Origin: DAISJI01 sp964559835
Lineage (GTDB): Bacteria > Acidobacteriota > Terriglobia > Terriglobales > Acidobacteriaceae
Direction: 5' to 3'
DNA: 16,115 nucleotides
NCBI GenBank assembly: GCA_964559835.1
Contig: CAZLJE010000061.1
Coordinates: forward strand, 1 to 16,115
How positions within the stretch are numbered: the first letter of the stretch is position 1; the number at the start of each line of letters is the position of its first letter. The translations under genes were made by a program, and so were the position numbers. Under the pieces are notes generated by a model. The model was not told the DNA's origin, made no database searches, and saw nothing but the letters and a program-made list of their open reading frames with translations. Positions 13,345 through 16,115 of this stretch are shown in pieces.

Positions 13345-14403
13345 GATGCACAGACTCCTGCCTCTCTCGGCTACCGCATGCCGGCCGAGTGGGAAACGCA
13401 CGCTGCCACCTGGCTCGGTTGGCCGCATAACAGGACCGACTGGCCCGGCAAGTTCCAGCCGATTCCGTGGGTCTATGCCGAGATCGTGCGCAACCTCGCT
13501 CGCGGCGAGCGCGTAGAAATCCTCGTCAACGACGCTCGCACCGAAGAACAAGCCCGAGTCGTTCTCGACAAAGCGAACGCCCTCAGTGGCAACGTCCACT
13601 TCCGCAGTGCTGTCACCAACCGCGGGTGGATGCGAGACTCCGCTCCGATCTTCGTACGCCGCGAGAAGGAACGGGACAGCGTCGCAGCCGTGAATTGGCA
13701 GTTCAACGCCTGGGCAAAGTATCCCGACTGGCGCGACGACGCCAAGGCAAGCGAACAGGTCCTGAAGTGGACTGGAGTGCCGGCATTTCGGCCTGAGCTC
13801 AACGGCCGCCGCGTCGTTCTGGAGGGCGGCAGTATCGACACCAATGGCCGCGGCCTCCTGCTCACCACGGAAGAGTGCCTGCTCAGCGACGTTCAATCGC
13901 GCAATCCAGGAATGTCGCGCGCGGATCTTGAACGAGTGTTCGCGGATTATCTCGGCATCGAGAAGGTTATCTGGCTCGAGCGCGGCATCGCCGGCGACGA
14001 CACGCACGGCCACGTGGACGACATCTCGCGCTTTGTTGCGCCGACGACCATCGTCACCGCCGTAGAGTCAGACAAGAACGATGCCAATTGCGAGCCACTT
14101 CGGACGAATCTCAATCGGCTCAAGAGCGCTACCGACACCGACGGCCACGGCTTCGAGGTGGTTTCGCTGCCCATGCCGGCGCCCGTCGTCTTCAAGCGCC
14201 GTCGTCTTCCAGCCAGCTACGCGAACTTCTACATCGGCAACGCCGCCGTCCTCGTGCCGGTCTTCAACGACAAGAACGATCGCATCGCCCTAAACACGCT
14301 CGCGGAACTCTTCCCCGACCGCGACATCGTCCCCATCTACTGCGGCGATTTAGTCTGGGGACTCGGCACGATCCACTGCATGACTCAGCAGCAGCCGGAA
14401 TAA
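13294..14403 (+). CDS. aguA: Agmatine deiminase
   Basis: The enzyme converts agmatine to N-carbamoylputrescine plus ammonia and belongs to the peptidyl-arginine-deiminase-like guanidine-modifying family. The 369-residue frame contains YRMPAEWETHAATWLGWPHN (27-46), the GWMRDSAPIFV substrate loop (111-121, Asp115), VLEGGSIDTNG (175-185), DDTHGHVDDISRFV (235-248, catalytic His) and the C-terminal nucleophile loop GLGTIHCMTQQQPE with Cys362. All catalytic positions are intact. The ATG at 13294 is the only start codon upstream of the ATG at Met29, and it lacks a ribosome site. About seventeen N-terminal codons (residues 5-20) come from the repeat array, so either those residues are dispensable or translation starts at 13378 (341 aa, MPAEWETH). 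It is probably co-transcribed with the upstream amidase. Confidence 0.93.
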   Translation: MTPRRITQSQIIKSPIHDAQTPASLGYRMPAEWETHAATWLGWPHNRTDWPGKFQPIPWVYAEIVRNLARGERVEILVNDARTEEQARVVLDKANALSGNVHFRSAVTNRGWMRDSAPIFVRREKERDSVAAVNWQFNAWAKYPDWRDDAKASEQVLKWTGVPAFRPELNGRRVVLEGGSIDTNGRGLLLTTEECLLSDVQSRNPGMSRADLERVFADYLGIEKVIWLERGIAGDDTHGHVDDISRFVAPTTIVTAVESDKNDANCEPLRTNLNRLKSATDTDGHGFEVVSLPMPAPVVFKRRRLPASYANFYIGNAAVLVPVFNDKNDRIALNTLAELFPDRDIVPIYCGDLVWGLGTIHCMTQQQPE

Positions 14404-14444
14404 TCACGTGACGATGACACACATCACATACAACGTCAGCGTTC

Positions 14445-14654
14445 ATGCCTACTCTCGCCGCCATGTGCGAGATCTGCAAAATGCTGTTGCTCGAGGATCA
14501 CGAGATCAAAGATGACCCAAAGTACAAGAAATGCCGCTGCAAAATTTTCCGCAAGCAGCCCGGAGCGCGTGAGTGCTACCACTGTTTCAATAATCGCGAT
14601 CGCCAACTCGAACCTTGTCCGATCTGCGACCGCCTCAAAGGAAAACCCGTCTAG
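14445..14654 (+). CDS. Small eight-cysteine, probably zinc-binding protein
   Basis: I do not recognise a named family. This 69-residue protein has eight cysteines in paired motifs: CEIC (8, 11), CRC (30, 32), CYHC (44, 47) and CPIC (58, 61). That is enough for two zinc-ribbon-like sites or an iron-sulfur site. The rest is basic and charged (KYKKCRCKIFRKQPG), which fits a small nucleic-acid- or protein-binding zinc protein. No strong ribosome site precedes the ATG at 14445; an in-frame ATG at 14463 keeps all cysteines. It starts 41 bp after the deiminase stop and could belong to the same transcript. A hairpin follows the stop codon. Confidence 0.55.
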   Translation: MPTLAAMCEICKMLLLEDHEIKDDPKYKKCRCKIFRKQPGARECYHCFNNRDRQLEPCPICDRLKGKPV

Positions 14655-14659
14655 AAGGC

Positions 14660-14686
14660 AAAAGCGCCGCCGAGGTCGGCAGCGCT
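14660..14686 (-). terminator. Hairpin terminator downstream of nuoI
   Basis: AGCGCCGCCGA (14663-14673) faces TCGGCAGCGCT (14676-14686), with one mismatch in 11 pairs and a very small loop. On the minus strand four T follow directly (complement of 14660-14663). It lies about 30 bp beyond the nuoI stop and just after the stop of the converging plus-strand gene, so it may separate both. Confidence 0.6.
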
Positions 14687-14717
14687 CTTCCTAAAACTAA
14701 TGCCCAACGCCCAGAGC

Positions 14718-15173
14718 CTACCGCGTGTATTTCACCGGCTGCGGACCATTCTCCAGCGTCTGGCGGTCCCAGATCGCGCCCTCGCGCGTGTAGTTCGCGA
14801 GTTCAAAATCCTGCGACAGCTCCAGAGCGTCCGTCGGACACGCATCTTCGCACAGGCCGCAGAACATGCAGCGGCTCAGGTCGTACGTGAACGTGGTGAG
14901 TTCCTTGCGGCGCGTGTTGGGATTGCGCTCGGAAGTCACCATGATGAGGTGTTCCGGACACGCCAGCGCGCACAGGTCGCACGCGATGCAAAGCGTCTCG
15001 TTTGTCTCCGGGTTGACGTTCAGCCGCGGCGCTCCGCGATACCGCTCGGCGACCTGCGGCCGTTCCAGCGGATACTGTTCGGTATAGACCTGTTTCGGCG
15101 CCTGGTAGCGAAAGGTCAGCGAGAGGCCCCGCATGAGGTCGGTGAAGAACAAACGGTTGAGTGCTTTTTTCAT
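14718..15173 (-). CDS. nuoI: NADH-quinone oxidoreductase subunit I (two [4Fe-4S] ferredoxin subunit)
   Basis: NuoI carries iron-sulfur clusters N6a and N6b that pass electrons toward quinone in respiratory complex I, in the peripheral arm near the membrane. The protein (about 151 residues; E. coli 180) has two complete CxxCxxCxxxCP motifs: CIACDLCALACP at about 62-73 and CMFCGLCEDACP at about 102-113. Between them is the NuoI-typical block TSERNPNTRRKELTTFTYDL. The N-terminal FFTDLMRGLSLTFRY helix and the RYRGAPRL segment also match NuoI rather than a plain ferredoxin. ATG at 15171-15173 and GTG at 15177-15179 are both possible starts with only a weak GGGG ribosome site. No other nuo gene flanks it in this window, which is unusual for a complex I subunit. 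Confidence 0.88.
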   Translation of the reverse strand: MKKALNRLFFTDLMRGLSLTFRYQAPKQVYTEQYPLERPQVAERYRGAPRLNVNPETNETLCIACDLCALACPEHLIMVTSERNPNTRRKELTTFTYDLSRCMFCGLCEDACPTDALELSQDFELANYTREGAIWDRQTLENGPQPVKYTR

Positions 15174-15186
15174 CCCCACGATGGCT

Positions 15187-15192
15187 ACGTTA
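15187..15192 (-). promoter_or_regulatory. Possible -10 element of nuoI
   Basis: The minus strand reads TATAAC in GGTATAACGT, 13-19 nt upstream of the nuoI ATG, which would leave only a very short leader. The -35 region is not convincing. Low confidence. Confidence 0.25.
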
Positions 15193-15259
15193 TACCGTTT
15201 TGCCGCCCGAAAAGCCAGCCTGTATCAGAGTGTCGCCAGAGGCTTCAGCCTGCTGGTTT

Positions 15260-16115
15260 TCACTGCTTCTGGCACGTCGGCGCGACATCCTGTACTGCCT
15301 GCACCCGGAACCCTTCGAAGTTGCCCGACGTTCCCACCGCCGGCCCATACGTCCCGGTCTTATCACCCACGAGTTGGACCATGTGATTCACGTGGTCTTG
15401 TAATTTTGACGCGTCCCCTTCCAGACGGAGCCGCCCGCTGCCTTGTTGCGACAGCCAGAATTGCTTCCCATCTTGCGTCAGGCATCCGCTGATGATTTCT
15501 TTGCCGGGCTGCGCGTTTTGGCTATTTTGGGCAGTCTGTCCAGCCGGCGCCTGCTTCTCTCCGCCCTTGAATACCTGGTCGCTCGCCGACGCTTGCCCGC
15601 GTTCCTGCTGTGCCGTGTTCGCGACTGCCTGCGCGTTCGCCTGCGGATTATTCGCGTTCGAGTAATTCGGTTGCGCGTTCACGCCGAGCTGCGTTGAACT
15701 CGACAGCTCCGATTGCTGAGCCGCATTGGCGATCCGTCGCGCCTCGTCCGGATTTTCCACGTTCGGATTCGGCGGCGCTGCCTGTGAAGCAGTTGGACTT
15801 GGCGGCGCCGTCGTCCCGTGTCCCCCTTTTGCCGGATTTTGCGCAACCCCACGCTCAGTCTGCACACCCGGTGTGGTTTGTTCCACCGAACCGGTCGAGG
15901 TCACAGTCTCCGCGGTTCCGGACTGTCCCGTCTTACCGGTAGCCGGAAGCGCCGAACGCGTAGCCTCCAGTTCGCATTTGTCCTGAACCACCTGCACCTG
16001 CCGGACATCGAATGCCGACGTTTGCCCCAGCACCAGGCGGCCGCTCACCTTCACCATTTTCCCGACGTCGTTCTTGAGCTGCGCCTCGTTGCCACGGAGC
16101 CGGTACCAACGTCGC
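15260..16115 (-). CDS. Hypothetical protein with two similar domains and a low-complexity linker (5' end missing)
   Basis: The frame is open to the right edge; 284 codons plus the stop are visible, so the N-terminus is outside the window. Near the visible start, YRLRGNEAQLKNDVGKMVKV followed by SGRL...FDVRQVQVVQDKC forms one module. The C-terminal part (ISGCLTQDGKQFWL, LRLEGDASKLQDHVNHMVQL, then VGD...FRVQAVQDVAPTC) has the same order of elements, so the protein looks like an internal duplication of a small beta-rich domain ending in a cysteine. Between them are about 130 residues rich in Gln, Asn, Ala, Ser, Thr and Pro. Similar modules are common in uncharacterised secreted Acidobacteriota proteins, from memory. 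Function unknown; export is likely but the signal peptide is not visible. Confidence 0.7.
   Translation of the reverse strand, partial: RRWYRLRGNEAQLKNDVGKMVKVSGRLVLGQTSAFDVRQVQVVQDKCELEATRSALPATGKTGQSGTAETVTSTGSVEQTTPGVQTERGVAQNPAKGGHGTTAPPSPTASQAAPPNPNVENPDEARRIANAAQQSELSSSTQLGVNAQPNYSNANNPQANAQAVANTAQQERGQASASDQVFKGGEKQAPAGQTAQNSQNAQPGKEIISGCLTQDGKQFWLSQQGSGRLRLEGDASKLQDHVNHMVQLVGDKTGTYGPAVGTSGNFEGFRVQAVQDVAPTCQKQ

Overview
This 16.1 kb window is GC-rich, densely coded bacterial chromosome. The gene set is PII-type nitrogen control (glnE, glnA), a pyruvoyl-dependent arginine decarboxylase, a bacterial deoxyhypusine-synthase-like protein and a single-gene nuoI. Together with short intergenic word repeats this fits a soil Acidobacteriota-type organism. 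That placement is from memory of gene content and is an inference. I see no rRNA, tRNA, insertion sequence, phage gene or CRISPR array.

Left part (1-7475), central carbon and nitrogen. On the minus strand lie the N-terminal part of isocitrate dehydrogenase (icd, cut by the window edge), full-length glnE, and a soluble PAS histidine kinase directly upstream of glnE. A small YtxH-like membrane protein and a divergent PilZ protein follow. Next is glnA, a type I glutamine synthetase that keeps the tyrosine GlnE adenylylates. A strong hairpin terminator separates glnA and pilZ.

Middle part (7476-9377). Three small minus-strand genes: a secreted POTRA-like protein, a phosphinothricin-acetyltransferase-like GNAT enzyme, and a 96-residue hypothetical. 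Each has a good -10 hexamer just upstream.

Right-centre (9378-14403), a polyamine block. A LysR regulator precedes a pyruvoyl arginine decarboxylase (arginine to agmatine). Further on, N-carbamoylputrescine amidase and agmatine deiminase form a plus-strand pair (agmatine to N-carbamoylputrescine to putrescine). Between them, on the minus strand, is a deoxyhypusine-synthase-family protein that keeps the catalytic lysine but not the paired histidines of the eukaryotic enzyme. It is the obvious candidate to use the putrescine made by its neighbours. No S-adenosylmethionine decarboxylase or spermidine synthase is visible here.

Right end (14404-16115). An eight-cysteine mini-protein, an isolated nuoI, and an edge-truncated protein with two similar small domains joined by a long Q/N/A/S-rich linker.

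The most unusual non-coding signal is a set of intergenic arrays in the right half. Each is built from its own 7-8 bp word repeated in phase, and three are arranged as facing inverted arms. One surrounds a terminator, and one contributes the first codons of the agmatine deiminase reading frame.
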